Positions 53,321 to 63,163 of a stretch of 64,000 nucleotides of DNA are shown piece after piece. Every line of letters starts with the position of its first letter. Within the stretch, counting starts at the first letter, position 1. The notes below the pieces were generated by a model. It saw only the letters and a program-made list of their open reading frames with translations. It ran no database searches and was not told the origin of the DNA. Both the position numbers and the translations under genes were made by a program. The DNA is from Streptomyces sp. NBC_00335 (GTDB lineage: Bacteria; Actinomycetota; Actinomycetes; Streptomycetales; Streptomycetaceae): positions 4,030,001-4,094,000 of the forward strand of contig NZ_CP108006.1 in the NCBI RefSeq assembly GCF_036127095.1, written 5' to 3'.

Positions 53321-53404
53321 ATGGCCGATCTGGCCTTCGTCGTCACCACGATCGCGGTCTTCGCGCTGGTGGTCCTCGTCGCCAAGGGGGTGGCCAAGCT
53401 GTGA
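53321..53404 (+). CDS. 27-aa membrane peptide upstream of kdpF
   Basis: ATG with GGGAG upstream. One hydrophobic segment ([15 protein letters not shown]) with a short basic tail. Its stop overlaps the kdpF start (GTGA). Too short for most gene finders, but well placed and well translated in pattern. It could be an extra Kdp subunit or a leader peptide. Confidence 0.6.
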   Translation: MADLAFVVTTIAVFALVVLVAKGVAKL

Positions 53405-53490
53405 ACGCCGAAAACGTCATCGGCCTGCTGGTCGCCGTCGCGCTGCTGGGTTACCTCGTCGTCGCCCTCGTCTTCCCGGAGAGGTTCTAG
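53401..53490 (+). CDS. kdpF: KdpF, small subunit of the K+-transporting ATPase
   Basis: 29 aa, GTG start. One membrane helix and the family ending V-F-P-E-R-F. It stabilises the KdpABC complex. It overlaps the previous 27-aa ORF and is 5 bp before kdpA. Confidence 0.85.
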   Translation: MNAENVIGLLVAVALLGYLVVALVFPERF

Positions 53491-53495
53491 CGCCG

Positions 53496-55160
53496 ATGAG
53501 TCCCGTCCTCGCCGGGGTGCTCCAGCTGCTCGCGCTCGTCGCGGCCCTGGCCCTCGCCTATCGCCCCCTGGGCGATCACATGGCCCGCGTCTACTCCTCG
53601 AAGAAGCACTACGCCCCCGAGAAGTGGATCTACAAGGCGGTCGGCGCCAATCCGAACGCCGAGATGCGCTGGCCGGCGTACCTGCGCTCGGTCCTCGCCT
53701 TCTCCGCGGTGAGCGTCCTCTTCCTCTACCTGCTCCAGCGCCTGCAGGGCCACCTGCCCGGCTCCCTCGGCTTCGTCTCCATCAAGCCGGACCAGGCCTT
53801 CAACACGGCCGCCTCCTTCGTGTCGAACACGAACTGGCAGTCGTACGCCGGTGAGCAGGCCATGGGCCCGCTCGTGCAGACCGGCGGCCTGGCCGTGCAG
53901 AACTTCCTCTCGGCCGCCGTGGGCATGGCCGTCGCGGTGGCCCTCGTACGGGGCTTCGCGCGCTCCCGCACCGGCGAGCTCGGCAACTTCTGGTCCGACC
54001 TGGTCCGCGGCACCGTGCGCATCCTGCTCCCGCTGGCGGCGATCGCCGCAGTCGTGCTGGTGGCCTGCGGGGTCATCCAGAACTTCTCCGGCATCCACGA
54101 GGTCGGGCAGTTCCTCGGAGCCAAGCAGCAGTGGAACGGCGGGGCGGTCGCCTCGCAGGAGGCCATCAAGGAGCTGGGCACCAACGGCGGCGGCTACTTC
54201 AACGCCAACTCCGCCCACCCCTTCGAGAACCCGACCCCCTTCTCGAACCTCTTCGAGATCTTCCTGATCCTGCTCATCCCCTTCGCGCTGACCCGCACCT
54301 TCGGCCGGATGATCGGCTCGGTCCGCCAGGGCTACGCGATCCTCGCCACGATGGTCACCATCTGGCTCGGCTTCACCGCCCTGATGATGTGGACGGAATT
54401 CGGCCACCACGGCCCGGCGCTCCAGGCCGCCGGCGGTGCGATGGAGGGCAAGGAGGCCCGCTTCGGGATCGGCGCGTCCGCGATCTTCTCGGTCGCCACG
54501 ACGCTGACCTCGACCGGCGCCGTCAACTCCTTCCACTCCTCCTACACCGGCCTCGGCGGCGGGATCCAGCTGCTGGGCATGCAGCTCGGCGAGATCGCAC
54601 CCGGCGGCGTCGGCTCCGGCCTCTACGGCATGCTGATCATGGCGATCATCGCGGTGTTCATCGCCGGCCTGATGGTCGGCCGCACCCCCGAGTACCTGGG
54701 CAAGAAGATCGGCACCCGCCAGATCAAGTTCGCGGCCTGCTACATCCTCATCACCCCCGCCGTGGTGCTCGGGTTCACGGCCCTGGCGATGGCCCTGCCC
54801 ACCCCCGGGCACTCCATGTCCAACGGCGGCGCGCACGGCTTCTCCGAGGTCCTCTACGCCTACACCTCGGCCGGCAACAACAACGGCTCGGCCTTCGCGG
54901 GCCTGAACGCCAACACCCAGTGGTTCAACACCACCACCGGTCTGGCCATGCTGCTCGGCCGCTTCCTGCCGATGGTCTTCGTCCTGGCCCTGGCCGGCTC
55001 GCTCGCCGAGCAGCAGCCGGTCCCGGCCACCGCGGGCACCCTGCGCACCGAGAAGCCGCTGTTCACCTTCCTGCTCGTCGGCACGATCATCATCGTCACG
55101 GGCCTCACCTACTTCCCGGCCCTGGCGCTGGGCCCGCTCGCCGAAGGGCTCGCCTCATGA
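53496..55160 (+). CDS. kdpA: KdpA, K+-binding subunit
   Basis: 554 aa with ten or so membrane helices. The selectivity-filter segments are visible: [26 protein letters not shown] and [10 protein letters not shown]. Channel-like part of the high-affinity potassium pump. Overlaps kdpB by ATGA. Confidence 0.97.
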   Translation: MSPVLAGVLQLLALVAALALAYRPLGDHMARVYSSKKHYAPEKWIYKAVGANPNAEMRWPAYLRSVLAFSAVSVLFLYLLQRLQGHLPGSLGFVSIKPDQAFNTAASFVSNTNWQSYAGEQAMGPLVQTGGLAVQNFLSAAVGMAVAVALVRGFARSRTGELGNFWSDLVRGTVRILLPLAAIAAVVLVACGVIQNFSGIHEVGQFLGAKQQWNGGAVASQEAIKELGTNGGGYFNANSAHPFENPTPFSNLFEIFLILLIPFALTRTFGRMIGSVRQGYAILATMVTIWLGFTALMMWTEFGHHGPALQAAGGAMEGKEARFGIGASAIFSVATTLTSTGAVNSFHSSYTGLGGGIQLLGMQLGEIAPGGVGSGLYGMLIMAIIAVFIAGLMVGRTPEYLGKKIGTRQIKFAACYILITPAVVLGFTALAMALPTPGHSMSNGGAHGFSEVLYAYTSAGNNNGSAFAGLNANTQWFNTTTGLAMLLGRFLPMVFVLALAGSLAEQQPVPATAGTLRTEKPLFTFLLVGTIIIVTGLTYFPALALGPLAEGLAS

Positions 55161-57256
55161 GCACCGTCACCTCCACCCGAGCCCCGCACGGGGACCTGCC
55201 CAGCGGTCACAAGCCCGAGAAGGCCAAGATCGGCGGCGGCATCTTCGACCCGAAGCAGCTGCTGAAGTCCTTCCCGGACGCGGTCCGCAAGCTCGACCCC
55301 CGGGTCATGGTCAAGTCCCCGGTCATGTTCGTGGTCCTGATCGGTTCCGTACTGACCACGGCGCTGGCGATCTCCGACCCGGGCAACCTCTTCGGCTGGG
55401 CGATCACCGTCTGGCTGTGGCTGACCACCCTCTTCGCCAACCTCGCCGAAGCGGTGGCCGAAGGCCGCGGCAAGGCCCAGGCCGACACCCTGCGCAAGGC
55501 CAAGACCGACACCGTCGCCCGCCGCCTGAACGGCGCCGTCGAGGAACAGGTCCCGGGCACGGATCTCCGTATCGGCGACCTGGTGGTCTGCGAGGCCGGC
55601 GACATCATCCCCGGCGACGGTGATGTCGTCGAAGGCGTCGCCTCGGTCGACGAGTCCGCCATCACCGGCGAATCGGCCCCGGTCATCCGCGAGTCGGGCG
55701 GCGACCGCTCCGCCGTCACCGGCGGCACCAAGGTGCTCTCCGACCGGATCGTCATCAAGATCACGACGAAGCCCGGCGAGACCTTCATCGACCGCATGAT
55801 CAACCTGGTCGAGGGCGCCTCCCGGCAGAAGACTCCGAACGAGATCGCGCTCAACATCCTGCTCGCCTCGCTGACGATCGTCTTCCTGCTCGCCGTCGTC
55901 ACCCTCCAGCCGTTCGCGATGTACGCGCACGCCAAGCAGTCGATGATCGTGCTGACCGCGCTGCTGGTCTGCCTCATCCCGACCACCATCGGCGCCCTGC
56001 TCTCCGCCATCGGCATCGCGGGCATGGACCGCCTGGTCCAGCGCAACGTCCTGGCCATGTCGGGGCGCGCGGTGGAAGCCGCCGGCGACGTCTCGACCCT
56101 GCTCCTCGACAAGACCGGCACCATCACCCTCGGCAATCGCCAGGCCTCCGAGTTCGTCCCCGTCACCGGCGCGATCGCCGCCGAGCTGGCCGATGCCGCC
56201 CAGCTCTCCTCGCTGGCCGACGAGACCCCCGAGGGCCGCTCCATCGTGGTCCTCGCGAAGGAGAAGTACGGCCTGCGCGAACGCCACCAGGGCGAGTTGG
56301 CCGGCGCCGAATGGATCCCCTTCACCGCGCAGACCCGCATGTCGGGCGTGGACGTCGACGGCCGCAAGGTCCGCAAGGGCGCGGCCGGTTCGATCATCGC
56401 CTGGGTCGGCGAACAGGGCGGTACGGTCGCCCCGGACGCGCGGGCCAAGGTGGACGAGATCTCCGGCGCCGGCGGCACCCCGCTGCTCGTCGCGCTGGAG
56501 GACGAGAAGGGCGCCCGGATCCTCGGCGTCATCCACCTCAAGGACGTGGTCAAGGAGGGCATGCGCGAACGCTTCGACGAGCTGCGGCGCATGGGCATCA
56601 AGACCATCATGATCACCGGTGACAACCCGCTGACCGCCAAGGCCATCGCCGAGGAGGCGGGCGTAGACGACTTCCTCGCCGAGGCCACCCCCGAGGACAA
56701 GATGGCCCTCATCAAGCGGGAGCAGGCGGGCGGCAAGCTCGTCGCCATGACGGGTGACGGTACGAACGACGCCCCGGCTCTGGCTCAGGCGGACGTCGGC
56801 GTCGCGATGAACACCGGCACCTCGGCCGCCAAGGAGGCCGGGAACATGGTGGACCTGGACTCCAACCCCACCAAGCTCATCGAAATCGTGGAGATCGGCA
56901 AGCAGTTGCTGATCACCCGGGGCGCGCTGACCACCTTCTCCATCGCCAACGACGTCGCCAAGTACTTCGCGATCATCCCGGCGATGTTCGCGGCGGTCTA
57001 CCCGGGCCTGGACAAGCTCAACATCATGGGCCTGCACTCCCCCGACTCCGCGATCCTCTCCGCCGTCATCTTCAACGCGCTGGTGATCATCGCCCTGGTC
57101 CCGCTCGCCCTCAAGGGCGTCCGGTACCGGCCCACCAGCGCCGACAAGATGCTCCGCCGCAACCTCACGCTCTACGGACTCGGCGGCCTGGTCGCCCCGT
57201 TCATCGGCATCAAGCTCATCGACATGGTCGTCTCCCTCATCCCCGGCCTGCGCTGA
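55157..57256 (+). CDS. kdpB: KdpB, P-type ATPase subunit
   Basis: 699 aa. Phosphorylation Asp318 in D-K-T-G-T, actuator loop T-G-E-S (170-173), nucleotide-domain and hinge motifs including [11 protein letters not shown] near the end. It drives K+ uptake through KdpA. Confidence 0.97.
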   Translation: MSTVTSTRAPHGDLPSGHKPEKAKIGGGIFDPKQLLKSFPDAVRKLDPRVMVKSPVMFVVLIGSVLTTALAISDPGNLFGWAITVWLWLTTLFANLAEAVAEGRGKAQADTLRKAKTDTVARRLNGAVEEQVPGTDLRIGDLVVCEAGDIIPGDGDVVEGVASVDESAITGESAPVIRESGGDRSAVTGGTKVLSDRIVIKITTKPGETFIDRMINLVEGASRQKTPNEIALNILLASLTIVFLLAVVTLQPFAMYAHAKQSMIVLTALLVCLIPTTIGALLSAIGIAGMDRLVQRNVLAMSGRAVEAAGDVSTLLLDKTGTITLGNRQASEFVPVTGAIAAELADAAQLSSLADETPEGRSIVVLAKEKYGLRERHQGELAGAEWIPFTAQTRMSGVDVDGRKVRKGAAGSIIAWVGEQGGTVAPDARAKVDEISGAGGTPLLVALEDEKGARILGVIHLKDVVKEGMRERFDELRRMGIKTIMITGDNPLTAKAIAEEAGVDDFLAEATPEDKMALIKREQAGGKLVAMTGDGTNDAPALAQADVGVAMNTGTSAAKEAGNMVDLDSNPTKLIEIVEIGKQLLITRGALTTFSIANDVAKYFAIIPAMFAAVYPGLDKLNIMGLHSPDSAILSAVIFNALVIIALVPLALKGVRYRPTSADKMLRRNLTLYGLGGLVAPFIGIKLIDMVVSLIPGLR

Positions 57257-57277
57257 AAATCAGGAAGTGCTGACCCC

Positions 57278-57910
57278 ATGAACAACTCCGTAGGCAACAC
57301 CGCCCGCCTCCTCGGCGCCGGGCTGCGCGCCCTCCTCGTCCTCACCGTGCTGTGCGGGGTCCTCTACCCGCTCGCCGTCACCGGCATCGCCCAGGCCGCC
57401 TTCGGCCACAAGGCCAACGGCTCCGAGGTCGAGGACGCGAGCGGCAAGGTCGTCGGCTCCTCCCTGATCGGCCAGTCGTACGGGGACGACCCGCGCTGGT
57501 TCCAGGGGCGCCCGGCGGCGGGACTCGCCAAGAACACCGTCAACCAGCAGTACGAGCTGCTGGTCTCCGGCGCCACCAACAAGGCGGCGGACAGCCCGGA
57601 GCTGCTGAGGGCGGTGCAGGAGGCCAGGTCCAGGGTCCTGCTCGACAACACCGTGCCGGGCTACGCCCCGCGGCTCTCCGACATCCCGGCGGACGCGGTG
57701 ACCTCCTCCGGCTCCGGCCTGGACCCGGACATCTCCCCGGCCTACGCGGAGCTCCAGACGGCCCGCGTCGCCCAGCGCAACGGCCTCCCCGTGATGGAGG
57801 TCGCGAAGCTGGTGAAGGCCCACACCGAGGGCCGCACCCTCGGCTTCATGGGCGAACCGCGCGTCAACGTCCTGGAACTGAACACGGCCCTTCGGGACCT
57901 CAAGCCGTGA
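57278..57910 (+). CDS. kdpC: KdpC subunit
   Basis: 210 aa. One N-terminal membrane helix (about 15-38) and a soluble domain with the family blocks G-S-S-L-I-G-Q, S-G-S-G-L-D-P-D-I-S and F-M-G-E-P-R-V-N-V-L. Last gene of the operon; kdpD and kdpE are not in the window. Confidence 0.97.
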   Translation: MNNSVGNTARLLGAGLRALLVLTVLCGVLYPLAVTGIAQAAFGHKANGSEVEDASGKVVGSSLIGQSYGDDPRWFQGRPAAGLAKNTVNQQYELLVSGATNKAADSPELLRAVQEARSRVLLDNTVPGYAPRLSDIPADAVTSSGSGLDPDISPAYAELQTARVAQRNGLPVMEVAKLVKAHTEGRTLGFMGEPRVNVLELNTALRDLKP

Positions 57911-58283
57911 TGGTGACCGGCTGGCTGTAGGAGTCGAGCGCGCCCGTCGCAGAGGTGACGAGGACGAGGTAGCGGCCCGGGGGGAGGGCGGGGACCGTCA
58001 CCGTGACGCCGGTGCGGTGGGTGGCGACGCCGGTCACGAGGACGGCCCTCGTCCGGGACCGGCTGCCGTCCATCGTGACGAGCTCGACGTCCACCACGTC
58101 CCCGGCCGGGCCCACCACGTACCAGGCGACGGCCTGCCGGGTGCCGCGGGGCCAGACCGCGCCCGCCCCGGGGGTGTGCACCAGGAGGTTCTCCGACTCC
58201 AGGAGGACCGCGACTTCGGGGCGGTTCAGGCCCTTCCAGACGTACCTGGCGAGGGACTTCAAAGAGGGGGCGGTGATCGCCAT
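57900..58283 (-). CDS. Small beta-sandwich-like protein
   Basis: 127 aa, converging on kdpC with 11 bases of overlap. It opens with M-A-I-T-A-P-S-L-K, then a beta-rich body ending L-P-P-G-R-Y-L-V-L-V-T-S. No signal peptide. It looks like an Ig-like or carbohydrate-binding fold, but no family is recognised. Confidence 0.6.
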   Translation of the reverse strand: MAITAPSLKSLARYVWKGLNRPEVAVLLESENLLVHTPGAGAVWPRGTRQAVAWYVVGPAGDVVDVELVTMDGSRSRTRAVLVTGVATHRTGVTVTVPALPPGRYLVLVTSATGALDSYSQPVTITA

Positions 58284-58576
58284 GGGGGGGGCTCCTTCAC
58301 TGGGTGCGCGGCCGGCTGCGGGTGGTGTCCGTGGTGAGTCCGGTCAGGGGGTCCAATCCCCCATTCAAGAGTCGCCGCCGGACCCCTCGGCCGCCTCGTC
58401 CTTTTGGCCGGTCCCGCCTCGTCCCTGCGGGGAGGCGGCCGCGGGGCGGCACCGAGGCAACCGCTGTGATCCACACCTCTCCCTTCGGGAGGATCTTGCG
58501 TGGGCCATACGTGATCCTGCAATGTCTCTCTTGAGCCGAAGGACATTCGGCTTCTCTGCGAGATGAGGGGGATCTC
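58284..58576. other. Intergenic stretch before the SMP-30-like gene
   Basis: About 290 bases. A short hairpin (AGCCGAA with TTCGGCT) lies at about 58533-58553 close to the start of the next gene, and AGATGAGGGGG gives its ribosome-binding site. Nothing else recognised. Confidence 0.4.
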
Positions 58577-59518
58577 ATGTACGAGAAGTTCGACGAACGG
58601 TTCAGGACCGGCCGGTGCATGAACGGGGACGACGCGCTGGAGGTCCTCCACACCGGCTGCCGCTGGGCCGAGGGCCCCGTCTACGTACCCGCGTGGCGGC
58701 AAGTGGTCTGGAGCGACATCCCCAACGACCGGATGCTGCGGTGGGACGAGGAGACCGGGGCCGTCTCCGTCTTCCGGCGGAACGCCGGGCACACCAACGG
58801 CAACACCCTCGACCGGCAGGGCCGGCTGGTCACCTGCGAGCAGGGCAATCGCCGGGTGACGCGGACCGAGCACGACGGCACGATCACGGTGCTGGCCGAC
58901 CGCTGGCAGGGCAAGCGCCTCAACAGCCCGAACGACGCCGCGGTCAGGTCGGACGGCTCGATCTGGTTCTCCGACCCGGACTTCGGCATCACCAGCGACT
59001 ACGAGGGGTACGTGGCCGAGAGCGAGATCGGCTCCAACAACGTCTACCGCATCGACCCCGGCACCGGTGAAGTCCGCCTGGTCGCCGACTGTTTCGAGGC
59101 CCCGAACGGTCTCGTCTTCTCCCCCGACGAGCAGCGGCTCTTCGTCTCCGACACCCGCGGCGGCGCCATCCGGGTCTTCGACGTGCGCGAAGACGGCACC
59201 CTCTGCGACGGCAAGGTGTTCGCGGACGCGGCGGCCCGTCCAGGGGCCCGCTTCGACAACCTCCGCTTCGACGACGCCGGCCGGCTCTGGGCGGCCGCCA
59301 TGAGCGACGGGGTGCACTGCTACGACCCCGACGGCACCCTGATCGGGCGGCTCCGCGTCCCCGAGACGGTGTCCAACATCGCCTGGGGCGGGGCCAAGCG
59401 CAACCGCCTCTTCATCACGGCCGAGACCAGCCTCTACTCGGCGGTCATGGGCGTCACCGGCACCCACCCCACCGGACCGGGTCGCAGGCCCTGGCTCGAC
59501 GGCTCCGGCCGCCCCTGA
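58577..59518 (+). CDS. SMP-30/gluconolactonase-like protein
   Basis: 313 aa. A six-bladed propeller with the metal-site residues: the Glu in W-A-E-G-P-V, N-S-P-N-D, and D-N-L-R-F-D-D. F-S-D-P-D-F-G marks the lactonase-type core. It probably opens a sugar lactone or similar ester; substrate unknown. Confidence 0.9.
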   Translation: MYEKFDERFRTGRCMNGDDALEVLHTGCRWAEGPVYVPAWRQVVWSDIPNDRMLRWDEETGAVSVFRRNAGHTNGNTLDRQGRLVTCEQGNRRVTRTEHDGTITVLADRWQGKRLNSPNDAAVRSDGSIWFSDPDFGITSDYEGYVAESEIGSNNVYRIDPGTGEVRLVADCFEAPNGLVFSPDEQRLFVSDTRGGAIRVFDVREDGTLCDGKVFADAAARPGARFDNLRFDDAGRLWAAAMSDGVHCYDPDGTLIGRLRVPETVSNIAWGGAKRNRLFITAETSLYSAVMGVTGTHPTGPGRRPWLDGSGRP

Positions 59519-59561
59519 AATCCCGGTGCCGGGGGCCGGACCGCCCTGGCAGACTCCGCGC

Positions 59562-60113
59562 ATGGACGACACCAGCGGCAGGGATGAGCCCCGCCACCGC
59601 GTACGCGAGATGACCGAGCCCGACATCGACGCCGTGGCCGCCGTGCGGGTGAGCGGCTGGCGCTACGCCTACGCCGGGCTGATGCCGCAGTCCTATCTGG
59701 ACGGGCTCAGCGCCGCCGAGTACGCCGGGCAACGGCGTGCCGCCTTCGCCGATCCCGCCAATGCCGTGACCAACCTCGTGGCCGAGGGACCGGACGGCGC
59801 GGTCCTGGGGTGGGCCGCCTTCGGCCCCGCCCAGGGCACGGATCCCGAGGGCGCGGCGCCCGACGAAGGCGAGCTGTACGCCCTGTACGCGCGGCCCGAC
59901 GTCATCGGCACCGGCGTCGGGCGGGCCCTGCTGACCGAGGTGCTGCGCCGGGCGGCCTACCCCGCGGTACGGCTCTGGGTGGTCGAGGGCAACGATCGGG
60001 CACGCCGGTTCTACGAGCGTGCCGGGTTCCGTCCCGACGGCGGAGTCCTCGTCGACGAGACGGACGGCTTCCCGGTGCACGAGGTCGGCTACCGCCGGAC
60101 CGCTGCGGGCTGA
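59562..60113 (+). CDS. GNAT-family N-acetyltransferase
   Basis: 183 aa from the ATG at 59562. Acetyl-CoA loop G-T-G-V-G-R-A-L-L and the C-terminal strand V-E-G-N-D-R-A-R-R-F-Y-E-R-A-G-F. Acceptor unknown. Followed by a tandem repeat region. Confidence 0.93.
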   Translation: MDDTSGRDEPRHRVREMTEPDIDAVAAVRVSGWRYAYAGLMPQSYLDGLSAAEYAGQRRAAFADPANAVTNLVAEGPDGAVLGWAAFGPAQGTDPEGAAPDEGELYALYARPDVIGTGVGRALLTEVLRRAAYPAVRLWVVEGNDRARRFYERAGFRPDGGVLVDETDGFPVHEVGYRRTAAG

Positions 60114-60134
60114 GCGGCCCTCCACGTCCCGGCC

Positions 60135-60240
60135 TGCCTCGTCCCGTCCCGGCCCTGCCCCGTCCCGGCCCTGCCCGTCCCGTACCGGCCCGCCCCGTCC
60201 CGTACCGGCCCGCCCCGTCCCGTACCGGCCCGCCCCGTCG
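60135..60240. repeat. 20-bp tandem repeat after the GNAT gene
   Basis: Three copies of CGTACCGGCCCGCCCCGTCC (60181-60200, 60201-60220, 60221-60240, the last with one change), with degenerate GTCCCGGCCCTGCC units before them. It lies between converging genes. Confidence 0.85.
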
Positions 60241-60243
60241 CGT

Positions 60244-61746
60244 TCACGGCAGCCTCTCCGCCAGCGCCCGGGCCATCGCCACGGTCGGGACCGCCTCCCG
60301 CGTCCGCCGGTACGGGGTCAGGTCGCGCAGCAGCCGGCCGAGTGCCTCGCGTACCGCACGCGACTGCACCGCCGGGGCGGCCGTGAGGAACGCCCGCCAG
60401 TGCTCGCAGGCCCGGGTGAGGTGTCCGAGGCGCAGCAGGGTTTCGGCGAGCGCGGCGTGCGTGAGCGCGGTGGCCCGGTGCTGGCCGGCCGTGCGGCCGC
60501 GCAGGGACCGCTCCAGGGCCTCGACCGCTGCCGGGAACTCCCCGAGGGCGAGGTGGGCCCGGGCCCGCGCGAAGTCGAGATCGGCCCGGGCGTACGAATC
60601 GAAGGGCCCGTCGGGCGGCTTCACCGCGTGCCACCCGTGCAAGCGGTCGGCGGCGGCCAGATCCGCTGCGGCGGCGGCCCGTTGACCGGCGTGGGCGTGC
60701 GCGGCCGCGCGCTGGACCAGGAGGAACGCCAGCGTGCCGGGTTCTCCGTCGGCGGGCGCGGTCTCCACCGCCGTCCGGGCGAGCCGTACCGCGTGCGCGG
60801 GCTGCCCGAGCCGGCCGGCGTGCGCGCTCATCGCGCGCAGGGTGATGGCGTACATCCGCCGGTCGTCGGCCTGCCGGGCCAGTCCGAGGGCGATGCCGTG
60901 GTACTCCTGCGCGAGCCCGTGGTAGCCGGAGTCGGCCGTCATCTCCGCGAGCAGATGCGCGAGTTGGGCGTACCCGCGCCACACCTCCGCCTCCCCGCGG
61001 CCGCGCCCCGACACCCCCCGGCCGCGTAGGCCGGCGGGCCCCGGGCCGTCCGTGTGGCGGGCCGCGAAGGCGCCGGCGTCCTGGGCCAGCCAGGCGGCCA
61101 GGGCCGCGCGGGTGTGGACGCCGCCGTGGGTGAGGTAGAGCCCCGAGAAGCTCACCGCGAGGGCCTTCAACTGCTCTGCGTGCGCCGCGAGATGCCGTCG
61201 GGCGGCGAGCTCCGCGATGCTGGTGGCGGTACCTGTGCCCGTGCCCGTGCCTCTGCCCGTTCCCGTGCCCGTACGCGGACCGGTGACGGCGCCCGCGCCG
61301 TCCGCGCCGCCCTCCGCCGGATCCGGGTCCCATACCGGGGCCGGCACCGGGACCGGCTGGTACGGGCTGCGCAGCAGCGGCGGCCTGCCGTGCGGGTCCG
61401 CGTCCGCCCTGGCCTGGAGCGCGAGTCGGAGCAGCCCCTCACCCCCGCCTCCGGCGGCCGCCCCGGGCCGTCCGCCGGGCCCCGCCGAGCCCGCGCCGAG
61501 GCCCGCCTCCGCCACGGTGACCAGCCGCCCGCACCGTTCCGTCAGCGCCGCCGCGATCAGCTCGGGCACGGGCCGGCGCGGCCGGGTGCCCGACAGCCAG
61601 TGGGCGACGGCGGTCCGGTCGTAGCGCAGGGCCAGTCCGTGCAGGGTCCCGAGCCCGTTGACGGCCCGCGCCAGCTCCGCCCCGCTCCACCCGGCCTCGG
61701 CCAGCAGGTCCCCCAGCCAGGCATTGGCCACCCGCCGCCCGCTCAC
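60244..61746 (-). CDS. Large HTH regulator with TPR-like C-terminal half
   Basis: 500 aa with GTG at 61746 (61755 also possible). The N-terminal ~80 residues form a helix-turn-helix with W-L-S-G-T-R-P-R-R. A Gly/Pro-rich linker carries a Gly-Thr repeat coded by hexanucleotides at 61234-61275. The C-terminal ~270 residues are helical repeats with alternating Ala/Leu, TPR-like. The pattern fits regulators of antibiotic gene clusters. Divergent from the KAS III-like gene. Confidence 0.8.
   Translation of the reverse strand: MSGRRVANAWLGDLLAEAGWSGAELARAVNGLGTLHGLALRYDRTAVAHWLSGTRPRRPVPELIAAALTERCGRLVTVAEAGLGAGSAGPGGRPGAAAGGGGEGLLRLALQARADADPHGRPPLLRSPYQPVPVPAPVWDPDPAEGGADGAGAVTGPRTGTGTGRGTGTGTGTATSIAELAARRHLAAHAEQLKALAVSFSGLYLTHGGVHTRAALAAWLAQDAGAFAARHTDGPGPAGLRGRGVSGRGRGEAEVWRGYAQLAHLLAEMTADSGYHGLAQEYHGIALGLARQADDRRMYAITLRAMSAHAGRLGQPAHAVRLARTAVETAPADGEPGTLAFLLVQRAAAHAHAGQRAAAAADLAAADRLHGWHAVKPPDGPFDSYARADLDFARARAHLALGEFPAAVEALERSLRGRTAGQHRATALTHAALAETLLRLGHLTRACEHWRAFLTAAPAVQSRAVREALGRLLRDLTPYRRTREAVPTVAMARALAERLP
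61234..61275. repeat. Hexanucleotide repeat in the HTH/TPR regulator
   Basis: About seven CGTGCC-like units with some changes (61234-61275). On the minus strand they encode a Gly-Thr repeat in the linker. Unit gain or loss keeps the frame. Confidence 0.75.
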
Positions 61747-61874
61747 GAGGACCACCCGCGGCGGGAGTCGGAATTCAACGCTTTCACCACTGCACCCCCC
61801 GCATTCCCTTCTCCCCGTCCGCTCCCTGGTGTTCGCTGGAGCCGTCCCCATCGGATTCCACGGACCGGAGAAAC

Positions 61875-63128
61875 ATGTCTGCCTCGGAAACGGCCACCCC
61901 CTCCGCACCCGCTCCGTACGCGTACCCGTTCCCCTACCGGATTTCCGGTGTCGGCGCGCAGATCGGCGAGATCATATCCGTCGAGAAATGGGCCGAACTC
62001 GCGCACATCCCGCACCGCAAGCGGGTCGGCAAGGAAATCAGCGGCACCGATATCGAGCGCATCCTCGGGGTCACCTCCAAGAGCTGGGACCGGGACCGTT
62101 TCGCCTCGCTCGACACCGTCGTCGACGTCGCCCGCGCGGCCCTGCGCTCCGCCCTCGCCGAGCCCGAGGACATCGACGCCGTCTTCGTGGCCACCTGCAC
62201 CCCGTACGAGATCATGCTCGACCAGGACGCCTTCAACCTGCTGCGCCGCCTGCGCATCCCGGACAGCGTGCCCCCCTTCCAGCTCGGCGCCGGCTGCGGC
62301 GGGCTCTCCCGCGTGGCGGCGCACCTGGCCCGGACGGGGGCCCGGCGCGCGCTGGTGATCTCGTACAACGCCGCGAGCCCCATCGGGATGGACGAGAACG
62401 GCGTCATTTCCCAGTACAGCGGCGCGGACGGAGAGCATCCCTTCGCGCACACCCTGTGGTGTTCCGGGGCGCTGTTCTCCGATGCCGCGACCGCGCTCGT
62501 ATTCGAGCGGGACGAAAGCTTCGAAGGCGGCCTCGGTTTCTATTCGCGCGATTCCCTCGATTTCGGGGGCGAGCCCGGATTCAGCGATCCGCTCATCCAT
62601 TACCCCGGCGGCGGCGCCGCCCACCCGCCGGGCTTTGCCGGGTCCGCCGAACTCTCCGCATTCGGGCTCAACGGGCCGGAACTGGCCCGTTATTATTCGC
62701 GCGGCATGATGCTGAACCAGGAGACCCTGGACGCCCACCGCCCCGGTTTCGTGGACGAGGTCCGCCGGATCTACACGCACCAGGCCGGCCCGGCCCTGGT
62801 CGAGAACTACCACCAGCTCGCCGGCCTGGACACCCGGAAGGCCCCCGCGCACGCCCGCGAGCTCGGCAACCTCGTCACCTCCGCGACCCCGGTGCTCTTC
62901 TACACCGACGTGATCAACGGCCTGGTCGGCGCGGGCGACAGCGTCTGCTTCTCCGTCATCGGCGCCGGCCCCGAGCGCGGGGCCTTCCTCACCCGGGTCG
63001 CGATCCCGGGCGAGGTCACCGTCACCACACCGCTGCCGCCCGTCCCGGCCGCCGCCGGGACCGCCGGGGCCACCAGGGCCGCCGGCTCCCCCGGAGCCAT
63101 CAGAACCACCGCCACCGCCACCGCGTAG
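61875..63128 (+). CDS. KAS III-like condensing enzyme
   Basis: 417 aa, longer than FabH (about 330). Active-site Cys141 in G-A-G-C-G-G, His302 in T-H-Q-A-G and a late Asn in E-L-G-N-L. F-S-D-A-A-T-A-L-V is the family dimer-core motif. It may start or transfer an acyl chain in a biosynthetic pathway. The C-terminal ~35 residues are a Pro/Thr/Ala-rich tail. Confidence 0.85.
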   Translation: MSASETATPSAPAPYAYPFPYRISGVGAQIGEIISVEKWAELAHIPHRKRVGKEISGTDIERILGVTSKSWDRDRFASLDTVVDVARAALRSALAEPEDIDAVFVATCTPYEIMLDQDAFNLLRRLRIPDSVPPFQLGAGCGGLSRVAAHLARTGARRALVISYNAASPIGMDENGVISQYSGADGEHPFAHTLWCSGALFSDAATALVFERDESFEGGLGFYSRDSLDFGGEPGFSDPLIHYPGGGAAHPPGFAGSAELSAFGLNGPELARYYSRGMMLNQETLDAHRPGFVDEVRRIYTHQAGPALVENYHQLAGLDTRKAPAHARELGNLVTSATPVLFYTDVINGLVGAGDSVCFSVIGAGPERGAFLTRVAIPGEVTVTTPLPPVPAAAGTAGATRAAGSPGAIRTTATATA

Positions 63129-63163
63129 ACGCACGCGCCCACCTCCCTCGAAACGAGTCCGCC

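Noticed and set aside
60135..60240. CRISPR-like or origin-like repeats after the GNAT gene
   Set aside because: Short units in direct tandem without spacers, GC-only, between converging genes; no DnaA-box or cas context.
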